64,000 bases of DNA from Cladobotryum mycophilum (GCA_036429605.1 CM071591.1:4960001-5024000), one strand, 5' to 3'. Positions 1 through 12,836 are shown, counted from the stretch's first letter. The notes: a model not told the origin generated them from the letters alone. Made by a program: numbers and translations.

Positions 1-3000
1 CCCATGGGAGGATGGTGGGTGTTGTCCTCTTTATGTTAAGGACACGTTTGCTGTTGAGCGAGTGGATGCCTGAGGCAAACAAAGTCTATCTTAGACCAGG
101 GGCACCGAAGGGGGTGGAGTTGGAGGGGAGGGAGCCGAGCCTCGAATGGCTTTCGATCCAGTTGCCCATCTCTGGGACCACTGCTGCACGTACTTGTACT
201 ACGAGGTACCTAAAGTTGGGTCGGTCCAGGGGGGTGGGTTCTAGTGGGCTTTTTTTAGTGGACACAGGCCCCATCCATGGATCTCTGGGGACGGCTGGGG
301 GCGCTGCTGCTGCTGGCTGGATGGCTGCTGGAAGTTCCTCGCTGGGGGAGAGGGAGAGGGGGCGCTGTTCTTTCTGTAGGGGGGTCATAGCGGTTTTAGG
401 ATTGGGCGAATTAGGGGCTCAAAGTGCCCGAAAGCCACCACGTTTCCAGCAGATGCGAGACGGCGACGACGCCTGTGAGGCTTATCCTTTTTTCCTTTTT
501 TAGCGGACGAGGGCCAAACCAAGGCATGTATGTAATAGTACCTCTCAAAAACGAAAAAGGAAGACCGGGGAAGCAGCCCCCTCAACAGCTCCGTAGAGAT
601 ACGAGAGAGGGGGGGATGGAGAAAAGAGTGTGCAGGTATGTAAACCCGGAAACCTAGAACAAGAACAAGGGAGCAAAAGGGAGGGGAAATCAAAAAAGAA
701 ATATTGGAAAAATATCAAAGACATCATCGTCGGTGAACGTACTGCGTCGTCGATCAACAACGCAACGAACAAACAAGTTGGGCACAAAGTGAGGGAGGGG
801 CAAAAACATGCTCCTCCATTCCATCATGTGGAGAAAGACGGATGGATGCACACACACATCCCATGGATCCCATGAGTAGCACTCCCACTCCCACTCCCAT
901 ACTCCGTACGTACAGACATAAATAGGATTAGCATTACAAGCTGCATACGAAGCGTCGATACGATGTTGGCTTCAAAGCCATCCTGAGTGGATCAACAAGC
1001 AAACCACCACATCGTATGTACTATGGACTGATGATGGGATGCCAACACCAAAATAGACCAACGAGAGACGAGTCAAAGCATCCTGGCCTGGCCTGGCCTG
1101 GAAGGTTATAGCCTATTTCTCCCTGGGCAACAACATCATTGCGTGCTGCCCATCAACTCTTGCAACCTAATATGCTCCGTTATGGGCATCATCGCCAGAC
1201 ACCAACACACACAAACCAAAAAAAAAAAAAAAAAAAAAAAAAAAGCACTGCCCAAAAAGCACTGCCCAAAAAGCAAGCTTTTTTCCCCCAATTGACTATT
1301 ACTACTGGACCTTATAACAAGAAAACTTTCGGGTCCATACATTGCCGGCAATCAATGCATTGGATGGTATGTATCATCGGCAAATATAAAGTGCCCGATT
1401 GAACGGACTGGACAAAGTCCCCCCAAGTGCCGATGAGGAGGTGCTGAGAGTAGGTTGGTTATCAAAGTTACGTCGCAAGCTGAGGCTTCATAGCATGACA
1501 TCTTGCATGAGACTACCAGCCACCATCGACTTTCTTGCTTGCTTTGCTTTGCTTTGCTTTGCTTGCTTTGCTTTGCGTCGGCATGGCATGAAGCAGCAGT
1601 ACCGAATTACGGATAACACACACACACTCTCTCTTTGCTTTTGCCCCTCCCGCTCGCTCGCCTACTCTTACAGTTTCTTTTTTGTTTCACACTGATTGTG
1701 AGTAAAACAGTAGACCCAAGGGGGGGCTTGCCAAGGCAGGGGGAAGGAGGCGAACAGATTCCAAAAGCAAAGGCGTATTACTACTACAAGTATTATGAGA
1801 CGAGCAGAATCGAGAAGAATCCAATCGATCGGCTCAAGCGGGCCGGGCTGGTTTCGTCCAGAGTCAGACAGGCAGGCAGAACAAACAAGACAGGGCAACG
1901 CAGAGTCAGCGAGCGAGCGAGCGGTTGGTGCTGAGTGAGATCAGCATAGGTTCAAGTCAATGTTACATCCATCATCCATCCTCTACGTTCCTGGTCTCCC
2001 TCGCTGCACTCCGCATCAAGGGAATGCCGAAGTTGCCCAACCGGACAGTGCATACGATTGCTGACAGGTACTACCACCACCCTTACTCGTAGAAGAAAGT
2101 GCATTCCAAAGAGGTGCATTTCTGCTATTTCCAAATTCGAAAGGAGGGTTCCTTTTTTTCTTTTTTTCTCTTTCCTTTTTCTTTCTTGTTTCTTCCTTTT
2201 ATCAATTATAACCAACCCATTTGTTATTATTATTCTCTACAACTTTCCTTATTTGAAGGGGTCTTGGTTGATGGACACGTCCAACTGCCCAATTAGGCAA
2301 CCAAAAATAGGGGGAGGATTCGGGTTCGGCCCTACAAGTGCTAAACCTCAACAGGACGGAGAGACATCCATCACATCCATCACATCATGTACATGTACCC
2401 AAGTATCCAAGTACCCAAGTACCCCCATCTCTCTCTCGTACCCCGCCATTGAATTCGATTCCCTCCAATCCATCCATCCATCCATCCATCCCATCCTCCT
2501 CGTCTCTTCAAACAAGGCGTGTGTGGCATCAAACTTGCCGCTGAGTGAATACGGGCCGGACTCTTTGGTTCCCGTAATTACTATGGATTGCAATTTCATA
2601 GTAAAGACTCGTTAAAATTAATTTAATTGATTGGCCTTGAAGAATCTCCTTTAGGCATCAAAGTCTAGACTTGTTATACGTACGTATCTCTCCCTCATCC
2701 CATCCCCCTCCCCCCGCCGTTACACTGCTTGCTTAATTGCTCCCTTACATGGGCTCTCCCTCCATACCTAACATGACCTTGCATTATCTTCATGCAGCCA
2801 TCGCATCCGCTACCCAATTCCATGGGCTTGGCCTGGCCGTATGCGTATTGCCTAATCGAGAAGGTCAATAACATTGACACTCTAGTGCCACACAAGCAAA
2901 CAAACATCTGATTACATGCACAAGGTCATGGATGGATGGTTTCGTCTTTGCTCCAGGGGGATTGTTTGCTGTGTTCTGTTTGTAGTCTTTCCCCGGATCT

Positions 3001-3285
3001 TCATCGACTTCTTCCACCTACTCAAACCTTGTGCGTAGCATTTTCCCCGGCCAAACAGCCCTGGATACCACGTTCGGCACCATGCCGGCCACTTGAAAAA
3101 TGTTGCCGCAATGCTTCCAGAAGCCTCCATCCTTTGTTTGCACTCTTACCCACCTGCCCAAGATACCTATATCAAACAGGTGCCCGGTGCGTCCATTGTC
3201 TTTTCTCCATGTAAATCTACCCGACCTCCCCGTTACAGAATGTACCACCCGTCTCTCTCGCTCTCCATGTAGTAATAATGCATCA
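1..3285. other. gene-free stretch with low-complexity tracts
   Basis: I see no conserved protein or RNA gene here. It contains a 27-base A tract (1218-1244) followed directly by two copies of a 14-base unit (GCACTGCCCAAAAA, 1245-1272), a TTTGC-rich stretch (about 1536-1576), a CATC tetranucleotide run (about 2470-2490) and several pyrimidine-rich stretches. Open frames in this region are short, low in complexity and lack recognisable motifs. It may include the untranslated end of a gene that lies outside the window. Confidence 0.6.
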
Positions 3286-5268
3286 TCATGTAGGCGGACC
3301 CCAAGCTCCCAAAACCGTCCCTCGTATCATCGTCGTCTCAGATCCCTGTCCCGAACCACGTTCTCGCTTATTACCCTCCAAGACCCTGACGCGACGAACC
3401 AGCAGTCCTGTGCAAAGCGGGCCGAGAATCGTGCATACCACAATAGCCCAAGTGACGAGTAGAAACATCTCCGACTCTCCTGAATCTCCTGCCGTGTCAC
3501 CGTCACCTCCGTCACCGCCTCCAAACACCCCTCGGCTCTCTGCAACCGATGAGATTAAGAAGCCAATCTCCCCACGAGCAACCATTGCGAATCCCAAAAT
3601 TGCCGCTGGGTAAAGTGATAGTGGCTTCGTTGGGCTGGGTGATGTGGACGAGGGACCTATCACCATCGTCATCGTCTCTCGCGCACTGTCAGATGCCTGT
3701 CCCAAGACAGCGGTGGCCGGCTCAGTGATATTACTACTACCTAGACCTTGTTCACCCGCTTCTCCCACGCCATCACTTTTTCCCTCCCTCACCACGCCTG
3801 AATCAGACTGTGTTCCTGGGCCGCCGCCGCCGCCGCCGCCATCATTCTGCTGCTTCCGCTTTTCTGCTGACGGTTTCCACCTCCCAACCTCAACAGCAGC
3901 AGAAACAGAAGCAGCAGCACTCACCAGCATATCCCTAACGCAAGTCGCCAGCCCGTGAAACCGAATCAACCAAACGCCGCACGCCAGCTTTCCAAGACCC
4001 ATCAACACGGCATATACTAGCCCCTTCCAGACGATTTGGCCCGAAAACATACGAGCGACGGGTATCGAGAAGCCAATTGACGCAAAGAAGAATGGCTGCA
4101 AAACCCTGTGAACGACTGGCTCGTAGTATGTCCGGTAGACCGCTTGGCCGGATGCATCGCAAACTGCATCTGCATCCTCAACAGCATCTGCTTGTAGTAT
4201 GTTGGGTACAGATGCAGCAGCGTCAGTGTCCTGCTGCTGGTGTTGCTGCTGCTGCTGCTGCTGCTGTTGTGGGTCTTGCGTCCCGGCACCGTCCGGGTGA
4301 GGAACCTCGAGGTCCCACCAGCTGATGACAGCGCCGGCCAAGTAAGCGGAAAACAGGTTCGACGTCCCTGCGTAGCTCGCCGCGGTGACCATTCCGACCA
4401 GGAACAGCGTGTGGATAATCATGGCCGTGCTACCCTTTCTCAGCATCCCATCGACGAGCCCATTGCTGTGAATCTGGCGGTGTCGGTTCAGTGCCAGCGT
4501 GAGGGGTTTGACTAGCAGCAGGCACATGCATGGTGTCAAGACGACGAATGCAAGGGACACCATTAACGGCCTGACAATGATGGCGGCAGATATTGACTCG
4601 GATGTCGTGCCCAGATTGGCGACCACCTGCACCATGACTAGTCCAACCACATCATCCAGCATGGCAGCGCTTGCCAGCACCACTCCGAGACGTGAATTGA
4701 CCAGCCCGCTTGATCGCAGGACGGTAAATGTAGTTCCCAGGCTGGTCGAGCATAGTGCAGCGCCGGCAGCAAAGCATTCCAAGTCCGAGGCCCCGACCAA
4801 TGTCTTGAGTATGAAGGACAGGCTGATTGGTACGCCGATTCCTGTAAGGGCGACTGCGGTCGAAAGGAAGATGTTTGCCTTTAGAGACCTAAAGTCCGTA
4901 GAAAGCCCACCTAAGAGAGGTCAGTATTTGGTAGGTCTTCTTTTTTTCTTTTTCTTTTTTCTCTTTTTGGGGGGTGATATGAAGTAATATGAAGTGACAG
5001 AAATACCCTCAAACACAATGAGAATGAGACCAATGTATCCCAACTGGACAATCGTAGTCTCCACCTCCGTGGGGAGTATCTTTGAGCCAGGCGTGCCCCA
5101 TGCTACTCCGACGAGGATCTGTCCGATGAGGCCGCAGTATAGCAAGGAGTCGACCACATGGTTGAGGAGGTTGGCGGCGAGCAGGAATGAGGCTTGGGTG
5201 AGGAGTGTGACGATTGATGGTTCATGATAGGGCAGTGATGATGGGGCTTCAACCGATTCTGTCGACAT
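3286..5268 (-). CDS. CPA2-type cation/proton antiporter (Na_H_Exchanger family)
   Basis: Membrane antiporter that would exchange Na+ or K+ for protons. There are two exons: 5007-5268 and 3286-4910. The 96-base intron (4911-5006) has a GTATTT donor and an AG acceptor, and the join is in phase to read VFEGGLSTDFRSLK, which is the conserved core of Na_H_Exchanger (PF00999) proteins. The predicted protein is about 628 residues. Further family landmarks are the stretch GAALCSTSLGTTF and ASAAMLDDVVGLV, whose acidic pair is expected in the ion path. Hydrophobic helices fill the first half. A long hydrophilic loop holds a glutamine/histidine run (codons near 4229-4270, CAG-rich) and a glycine run (3825-3840) before the final membrane segments. 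Fungal relatives act in plasma or internal membranes for pH and potassium balance; substrate and location cannot be read from the sequence. The start is the first methionine before the conserved N-terminal helix. Confidence 0.85.
4229..4270 (-). repeat. CAG/glutamine repeat inside the antiporter gene
   Basis: A run of mostly CAG codons (CTG on the + strand) encodes nine glutamines, a histidine and three more glutamines in a hydrophilic loop between membrane segments of the antiporter. It is a coding microsatellite and so likely to vary in length between strains. Confidence 0.8.
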
Positions 5269-6061
5269 TATTCTTTTGTGAATTTTATGCTGTCAACCAC
5301 TGATGGCTATTCAACTTAAAATCCCTCTGGTCAAAGTGTATTGTTTGGTAGGTTTGGATGAAGCGTCATCAAGCTGCTGCTTATTTCTGGACTGCCAATT
5401 TTCGTGGGTTTATCATGGCGTGTGGTTCTTGCCATTCTGAAATTTACCAATACACCTACATCTGCATCTACATCTACATCAATGCATATATAATCGCAGC
5501 ATCTACCCAACACAAGATGAGATTCTTATTCACCCGAGAAAATTGCTTGCCTTTTCTTACCCCCAATTACTAGTTCTTTACGTTGGGTTATGATGAAGGA
5601 TTCCGCACCCTACCATCCAATTGAGACGCTGAATCAAGCCTACCCTATAGAAACTAATAATCTCTGAATCATCTTGGCTATCAAGATTATCAATCATTAC
5701 ACAGCCCACTCCCCTTTAATACGAGTCTGCTATAATCTCCGAAGCAGTCATTTTGCTTTTTGAAAGTACATACAAGTAAATGATGCTCGTAACCACATCA
5801 TTATTACTTGTAATAACACCACTCCGATGTTACCACACTGATTTGAGAAGCTCTGACACAGCCTCGGCTCCCCTGCACGTAATTAAAGCCCCTTTTCACA
5901 ACAACACAACACACACACACACACTGCGAACCAAGCCAAGACTCTTTCAAAAGAGGACAGATGTCATATTAAATGCTAGTAACAAAAAGAGTACAAACAC
6001 TGCCCAACTTCCATATGTACAAGGGGTCTCCTGCCCGCCCAGGTTGCTTTCCATGCATGTT
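5269..6061. other. intergenic region between antiporter and DUF427 genes
   Basis: It holds the upstream region of the antiporter and the downstream region of the DUF427 gene. Visible features are a CATCTA-like repeat (about 5456-5482) and a short CA run (about 5908-5924). I see no gene. Confidence 0.6.
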
Positions 6062-6653
6062 TCAAACCACCGGATCAAGATTTCCATTCCGTCCCTTGAC
6101 CAGGCCCTCAATCTCGGACGTCACCCACCCGCCGTAAAAGTCCCCTGGCTGCGGCTCTACCATCTCGCCGTCGACGACGCACGCCCACGGACCGGCGTAG
6201 AAGCTGAGGTACCCGCGTATGTCTCGGAATCTGGGCGTGGGATCCTCGTAAGACCAGATGCGGTTCGGTATTGTTCTGCTGGGGCCGTTGCCGCCGGTGG
6301 TGGGCAGGTCGATGCTGTAGTATGTTGCTGGGCCTTTCCATTCGCACCAGGTGCTCTTCTTTGTGGGCTTCAAGGGCAGTTTGATGCACGACGGGGGTAG
6401 ATAATATGCTGCGGTGGTGGTATAAAGCATCAGCCAGCCGTTCAAGCAAGGCAATAAATGGGATGATAAGATGTTGCTGCTGTATTAGTATTCAAGACAT
6501 ACTCGGCGGGTGATGAGTTTCCAGCACCCAATAGGCATCCCTGGCATCCGCAATCTCCACCCCATTGTAGCTGATTCGGATATGCCTCGCTATCTTCTCC
6601 AGCCGTGGAGGTCGAGGAAAGGATTGAACATTCATCTTGATCTCATCCGGCAT
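6062..6653 (-). CDS. DUF427 (NTP_transf_9) domain protein
   Basis: A small cytosolic-looking protein of the DUF427 family (PF04248), whose biochemical role is not established. Two exons, 6503-6653 and 6062-6408, are joined by a 94-base intron (6409-6502; GTATGT donor, CGCAG acceptor). The join is in phase and creates the family-typical stretch ETHHPPTYYLPP. Other family landmarks are TWCEWKGPATYY, the IWSYEDPTP segment and the C-terminal region VRGYLSFYAG-like (here IRGYLSFYAGPW). The predicted length is about 165 residues, normal for the family. An in-frame ATG 33 bases upstream (6686) would add eleven basic residues; I chose the ATG at 6653 because the family begins close to the first strand. 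No signal peptide or membrane segment is evident. Confidence 0.85.
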
Positions 6654-7192
6654 TCTGAATCGTTTCTTGAATAAATGTATGAACATAAAAGAGAAACAGG
6701 TAAAAATATCTACAGCTACAAAAAAGGGAAGAAAAAACTATTCACAATGAAAAGAAGAAAAAATCGAGACTATTTGCTCAGCTCTTCAGCTTTCAGCATC
6801 TCACGATAACGACATAGCATCATCATAGATATGGATGCATGAAGTGCAGCATTATGCTGAAGAGAGCTTGTGGCTAGTGCACCCATACAAAAATAGGAAA
6901 CAAGAGTTGTGGCGGTGCTTCCCGTGAGCCATTCTTCTTTGGGCTGGTTGCGTCACCCCGCCTCTCTCAGGATAGATGGGCCGCCACAACCTGCTGCCAC
7001 TGCCACATGACAAGGCCGCCAAACATTCAAACCTCGAATCCCTCCAACGAAAACCAACCTTCAATCTCTCAAATCCAACCAACCACTCGCCCCCCTAAGA
7101 ACCATCCACCGCTCACCGTCCTCACTTCCGATTCCCCTTCAATCCTCCCCAAACCAGAAACGAGACGACAAAAAAACCCCGAACATACAGCC
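6654..7192. other. divergent intergenic region, DUF427 / DID2
   Basis: The two flanking genes start outward from this 540-base region, so it should contain both promoters. I see no gene and no element I can name; the part next to DID2 is CA- and C-rich. Confidence 0.6.
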
Positions 7193-7911
7193 ATGTCCAA
7201 CCGCCAACTCGCCCGCGACACCCAGGTCGAATTCCAAGCCCGCTTCCAGGCCAAGCAGGCCCGCCGCGAGGCCCAAAAGGCAGCCAAGCAGGACCCCATC
7301 CTCAAGAAGCAGATCCAGGACCTGCTCAAAAAGGGCGAGACGCAAAAGGCCTACCAAAAGGCCAAGATGCTGCTCTCCAAGCAGGCCCTTGCCCAGCAGA
7401 TGGACTCCATGGCCGACATGGCCGAGCTGTCGGCCGCCCAGATCCAGGCCAACAATGCCATGAACAGGATGACGCACATGATGGCCTCTTCGTCCAGGAC
7501 CATGAACATGGCGCAGAGGAACACAAATCCCGAAAAGGTAAAAAAGCCCCCTAATCTCTTCACCCATCTTCCCCCCGCATCTTCATCATGTCCCCGTGGC
7601 AAGCAAACAAGCTGACTCGCAATCCCCCCATTCTTTAGACCCTCGTCACCCTCGAACAATTCAAGCAACAAAACGAGGAATACGCCATGACAAACGGCAT
7701 CTACCAGGACGCCATCTCACAAACCACCTCCACCCAGGTCGGCGAGGACGCCGTCCACGAACTCCTCGGCAAGCTCGCCGACGACGCGGGGCTGGAGCTC
7801 AGCTTTGAGCTCAACAAGGCCACCCCTTCAGCCGCGGAACCCCAGACGGCCGAGCCCAGCGCCGAGGAGGAGGATAAGCTGCAGCAGAGGCTGAGGGCAC
7901 TTCGAGCTTGA
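7193..7911 (+). CDS. DID2: ESCRT-III-associated protein Did2/Vps46 (CHMP1)
   Basis: Snf7-family (PF03357) protein. In yeast and animals CHMP1/Did2 acts at endosomes in multivesicular body sorting and helps recruit the Vps4 ATPase. Exons 7193-7537 and 7639-7911 flank a 101-base intron (GTAAAA donor, TTTAG acceptor, phase 0), giving 205 residues, close to the 204 of yeast Did2. The N-terminal part is the basic coiled-coil half (AKQARREAQKAAKQ, LLKKGETQKAYQKAKMLL). The central methionine-rich helices follow, and the C-terminus ends in EEDKLQQRLRALRA, a good match to the MIM1 motif that binds the Vps4 MIT domain. The start is the ATG directly before SNRQLARDTQ; the open frame extends upstream but in C-rich, unconserved sequence. 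The gene converges on SKI2, whose stop codon is about 400 bases away. Confidence 0.93.
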
Positions 7912-8318
7912 TCGTCGGAATAGATATACGAGGAGAGACTGTAGAGATATGAGAAAGGTGCAAGGTGTATGATGGATTGATCAAAGGGGAAATATTTGGG
8001 TACATACTGTTTGGCGTTATGGGGGGAAACCTGGTTCGGTTTTTATTGGGGGAATTAGGAGAACTGAACTTTAGAATGCATTTTGCGACTGGATCTCATC
8101 ATTTATGAATTTCTCTGGCTTCATTTTTATACATACAGCAACTTGTCTAAATGCACTCAAAGTACTCCCCCTAACCGACATTATCATAAATCATATCCCT
8201 AAACCTCATCCCAAAAATATGAGAGAAAGATTGACAAGCCAGCCCAAGTTTTTTCTTTCCTTTCCTTTCTTCTTTCTTCTTCTTCTTTTTTGTATTTTCT
8301 TATTTTTTTCTTCCTCTT
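7912..8318. other. convergent 3' region between DID2 and SKI2
   Basis: Both flanking genes end here. It contains a pyrimidine-rich stretch (about 8250-8320: TTTC/TTCTT repeats). On the minus strand this is a purine-rich tract just after the SKI2 stop. No gene is visible. Confidence 0.6.
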
Positions 8319-11300
8319 TTACATGTACAAACTCGCCACCGCCGTAATATCCCTCTTAATCATCTCCTGCGCCTGCTGCATCTTCTGGTACAGCTCGGGA
8401 TCGCCAATAATCCTCGCCGCGTTCTTCACCTCCCTGCACGTCTCGTCCAGCCTCGTAATCGTGCGGACAATGGTCCCCTCCAGCACGTCCGTCAGGCCTG
8501 TGATGTTCTTGAAGCTCATGCCCCGGGCCCACTCGTAGACCACCTCCATAAGGCCGAAGCGAGGGCGTGAGACAAAGTCGTTGGAGTCTTCGGTGGATTG
8601 GATGACTTGCAGGCGGGTTTGCACGTCGTTGACTTTTTCCGAAATGGCGACAATGGTGTCACGGCCGCGTTCGAGGTTGCCTGTTAATGTCGGCTCTACT
8701 GTCGTCTTTTCTTGGAACACAAAGGCTGATAGAAGAGCGGCAATCTCGGCGGGTTCGAATTCGGCCAGGACATTGTCCAGGATGAGTTCTGTCAGGACAA
8801 GTTCGTCTCCCGAGTGAACTTCGCAGGCTACCTTGCCCTTGAGCTGAATACGAGTCGCATCGTCGATAAAGTCAAGTTCCTTGAGGACCTGTACACGTTG
8901 CTCATAGTCTGGAAGCAACTGCAAGTTCTGGTTCGAAAGTGACATCTTTAGCTGGGCAATATGCTCCTTGATAAGCCACTCATCGTGACACATGGCAAAC
9001 TGTGGACTCATGTTAGCTGGGCCCTACTGATAATACTGTAACGGGAACTCACATGTTTCAAAAAGTTGTTGCACTTGGTTGCTGGAGAAGCCGTCATATC
9101 CTGGACAAGCTGCGCCCTCTTCTCAATCAACTCCTGGAGAGGCAGACTTTTCACTTTACTCATGTCCACCTCATCCCACCGATCGTCCCAGGACGAACAC
9201 ATCTCCTGAACCCGCTCCAGAGCTCTATGCTGCTTTTCCTTTCCTTCCCAAATATCCGGCATGATTTCTGTCAGTACCCATTTCGTAACGCACTCAACAT
9301 CGCTCAAAGGTACTTCTAGATTCTTTGTCTGCACCCGTTTGCTGCTCTGGGTTACCTTGGGCATATACTTGCGGTATCCGGGAATAAAGGGGAGTAGATC
9401 TGTAACGTCTCGCCTGTCTCTGTGTGGCTTGACGGCACAGACGTGAAGAATGGGATCCTCAGGAGTCCCCTTTGGGCTTGGGCCTTCGGCAATCAAAAAG
9501 CCAGCGGTGCGCACACCGTCCCAGTTGAAGATGATGACTCGCTGTCGGGTAAACCTTTTCCGCCCATAGGTGATTCTCAGCAAGCCCTTGTATAGTTCAT
9601 TCGTAAGTTGCCTATAATCTTGGGCAGCTTGGTGGCACTCATCAATGACCGTCTCGCAAGTCGTGCAAGACTCCCGCTTGACCTTTGCCAAATCCGCCTG
9701 CGCCAGCTTGACGTCCTTTTCATGCTCGGGCAACAGCTGTTGGGTTGCGTGTTCTGAAAAGCTTCGCTTAATCATCTCTTCAATCTTTAGCGCCTCTACT
9801 CTCAGCAAATTGAGAATCATATTGTACGTTAGCCTGAACTGGGACCTGAGCTTGGATGGCTCCCCCAGAATCATGGTGCGCAATTCGGCGACAGGGGGCA
9901 TCATCGCTGCCACCGGGCGGTACTATAATCACAGATCCAACCGCATCCAAACCACGACGACCAGCACGTCCTGCCATCTGGGTGTATTCACCTGGCAAAA
10001 GGTTGCGGAACGAGTGGCCATCATGCTTGCGGTATCCTGAGAAAACCACTGTTCGCGTAGGCAAGTTTAGGCCCATAGCAAACGTCTCCGTAGCAAACAG
10101 CACTTTGACTAAAGTCCGAGCAAACAGAATTTCCACCAATTCCTTGACAATAGGGAGCAGACCTCCGTGATGGACGGCAATACCCCTACCAAGAAGCTCT
10201 CTTAGTCTAATAATCTGAGGAAGAAGTCTATCTTCGGGCTTCAACCGAGCAATGGATCTCTCGATAACCATGTGGATCTGACTCTTCTCAGAAGCCGTGC
10301 AGAAATCTTGATTGCTCAACGCATCAGCATTCTCTTCGCACCTTTTCTTGGAGAAGACAAAGATGCACGCCGGAAGAAGAGTATTCTTCCGTAGGAACTG
10401 GACAAGATGAACCCAAAGATTCTTGTCTTGTGCGGCCGAGGAACGTCCACCAGGGTTCCCTGTGCGACCCATATGGCCAGGAATATGGCTAGCACGAGGA
10501 GGACCTCCACGACCCCTTTGCTGGGTGCCACCACCACGACCACCTCTCTGTGGAGGGCCTCCTCTCTGAGCACCTCCACGTTGCTGACCACCCCTCGGAT
10601 TGCCCCCCGAGTGGCGACGGTCGTAGGGGCTGCTGGTTTGTCCTTGCTTTGTGCCGCACTGTGTGCAGCTTTCCAGCCTGTCTCAATGAACTTCTTGTCC
10701 GCGTCCACAATCTTGTGAATGTCCTTGCCGGCCCAAATATAATGTTCCAAGGGGACAGGTCTCTTGGCTGTGGATATGACATAGATGTCCTTTTTCTTCG
10801 TTCTTCCAACCCACGAAGCAAATTCATGTGTATTGGGAACAGTGGCTGATAGAAGAATGAGCGAGATGTGCTCTGGCAGCATGATGATGACCTCTTCCCA
10901 GACGACACCTCTCTCAAAGTCGTTGACATAGTGAACCTCGTCGAAAATGACAAACTCGACATCTCGAATCAGATCGGCACCACGGTACAGCATACTCCGA
11001 AGAATCTCTGTAGTCATGATGAGACAGCTTGCCTCGGGGTTTATCTGGACATCTCCGGTTAAGATGCCGACCTCGTCAAACGTCTGTCGGAAATCGCGAA
11101 ACTTTTGGTTGCTAAGGGCTTTGATAGGTGATGTATATATGGCTTTTGTCATGTGCTTGGCTGCCAACGCAATGGCATATTCAGCCACGACAGTCTTGCC
11201 TGCAGATGTATGTGCGGCAACGAATACGGAATCACCGTTTTCGAGATGATACACTGCTTCTTTCTGGAAAGTGTCGAGTTCAAAAGGCCACTCCCTAGCC

Positions 11301-12165
11301 ATGTCGGGTACCAGCTCTCTAAAATTGGTCATTTCATGCTTAATGTCGACCATGTGAGCCCATTCGCGGCCAGCTCTCTTGGCGCTTGATGCTGCGAGGA
11401 TACGATGCGGCTCTAGAGATGGGAATTCCACGGGTAAAATGTCATCAATATCATCGCTGTCCTCTTCGTCTTCTGGCGTTTCATCTGTTGAATCCTTGGG
11501 GGATGCGTCGTCATCTTGGTCGTCGGCTTGGGCATCTTCAGGCTCCTCCTCGAGTTCTTGTTTTATGGCCTCCGCTGCTTCCTGGTCTTGACCCGTCTTT
11601 TTGCTAAAGTCAATACCACGGCCCAGACCGGGAGCAGCCTCCAAGAGTCCCCCTCACCAAGTTGAATAACCCTTTCCAACTTGTTACCACCCAAGGCAGC
11701 CTCTGCAGCGCCACCATGAATCTGGTCTTCCAGCGCAGCCGTTGCCTCGATTCCATCCAGTCCACCAGGAGCAAAGGGGAAGAAGCCCGCAGCACCTCTC
11801 ACGAAATCAGCCCGGCTTGCAGGTTTCCTCAGCAGACTTGTAGAGTTCTTTGCCGTAGCGCTGTTCAAGGGCACCGTCACATTCTTGTAACCCGTAACCC
11901 GCCCCTCAAGCCCATGCCGCAAGAACCTAGTGATGGTGCGCGTTTGTGGTGGCGCAATCTTGAAGAGGGAAGTATAATCTGCTTCGACTTCCCAGCGCTG
12001 CTGCAGTCGGTTGAGCCATTCCGTCGAGAACTCTGGCGATGGCATGAGAAGGTCACTCTCTAGGCGACGCCTCAGCTCTTCTGGGTCCTGGGGGCGTCGT
12101 TTTCTGACTCCTGGAGTGGTCCAGCCGCCATCCTGAGCTTGCAGGAGGGCGTCGATGCCCGACAT
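8319..12165 (-). CDS. SKI2: Ski2 superkiller RNA helicase (frame broken three times by single-base losses)
   Basis: DExH-box RNA helicase of the Ski2/Mtr4 family, the motor of the cytoplasmic Ski complex that feeds mRNA to the exosome. The start is the ATG at 12165 (MSGIDALLQ). Motifs in order: Walker A-like AHTSAGKTVVAEYA, DEVHYVND (DEVH box), LLSATVPN, a glycine/arginine-rich insert, QMAGRAGRRGLD, then the arch region and DSHCT C-terminus (NFLKHFAMCHDEWL to ITAVASLYM). One 53-base intron (9000-9052) is supported by the in-phase join. About 1,265 residues are expected, normal for Ski2. The frame changes at three places with conserved protein on both sides: the C5 run 11649-11653, the region 10603-10629 (a C6 or G4 run) and the G5 run 9894-9898. 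One added base at each restores the frame. No splice pair rescues them, so I read these as consensus errors or very recent mutations in an otherwise intact gene. Confidence 0.9.
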
Positions 12166-12836
12166 TTTGACAGCTGGCAGTTGAGAGACAATTTACGAGA
12201 ATGGTTTTGTGATGGTTATGATGGTGGTTGTATGTTGTTGTATGTAGTATGTTGTATTGATGAGTGAGCTAAGGGAAGGTGGGTTGAATTGACAGATCGA
12301 TGCTGCCCCGCCACCAAAGGCGGGTCCTTTTACTGGTGCAGATCTGCGAGAGCATGAAAACACCAAGACTTGGCAAAGACTACGTCAGTAGAGCTACCTC
12401 TATAACCTCTATAACTTCTAAAATCTCTATATGCACTTCATTTGAATTTCTTCTGCTTGTCACGATAGATTCTATAGATAAAATACCCTCTACATATGGT
12501 GTAGTCGTCATTTTATTTCATTTCGTTTCACTTCACGCTGAAGGATAGTCTATCCAAACTGCTAACCACTCAATGAGAATGAGCCGTGATTTCGTTTCTT
12601 CACAAATGGTCATTAAAGACTGTCGTGGTAAGGGTGTATACATGAAAACGCATAATACAAGTAAAACCCCCTTTTTCCTCGCCCGTCTATCAAAAAAGTT
12701 GGTGAAATAGCCAGCAAATTGCCTGCCTACTCCATGCTTCCACCTCTCCCCCCTCCCTACTCCGTCCCAATCCCAACCAACCCACATTAGCCTGCTAATT
12801 GCATTCGCCTATCAAATCATCCGTGTGCTCGTCAAT
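12166..12836. other. intergenic region, SKI2 upstream / PDB1 downstream
   Basis: It contains the SKI2 promoter side (TGTATG/TTGTAT repeats near 12225-12260), a CTCTATAA-type short repeat (12397-12430) and the 3' flank of PDB1. No gene is seen. Confidence 0.6.

Noticed and set aside
1218..1244. A27 tract as a retroposon tail
   Set aside because: No retroelement coding sequence or target-site duplication is visible; it is adjacent to a simple 14-base duplication.
6849..7190. Extension of DID2 upstream to the first ATG in frame (7007)
   Set aside because: The added residues are Pro/Ser/Thr-rich and unconserved; the family starts at the ATG at 7193.
11594..11660. 54-base intron to explain the first SKI2 frame shift
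   Set aside because: GTGAGG and TTTAG ends exist, but splicing leaves the wrong phase and deletes the conserved stretch APGLGRGIDF.
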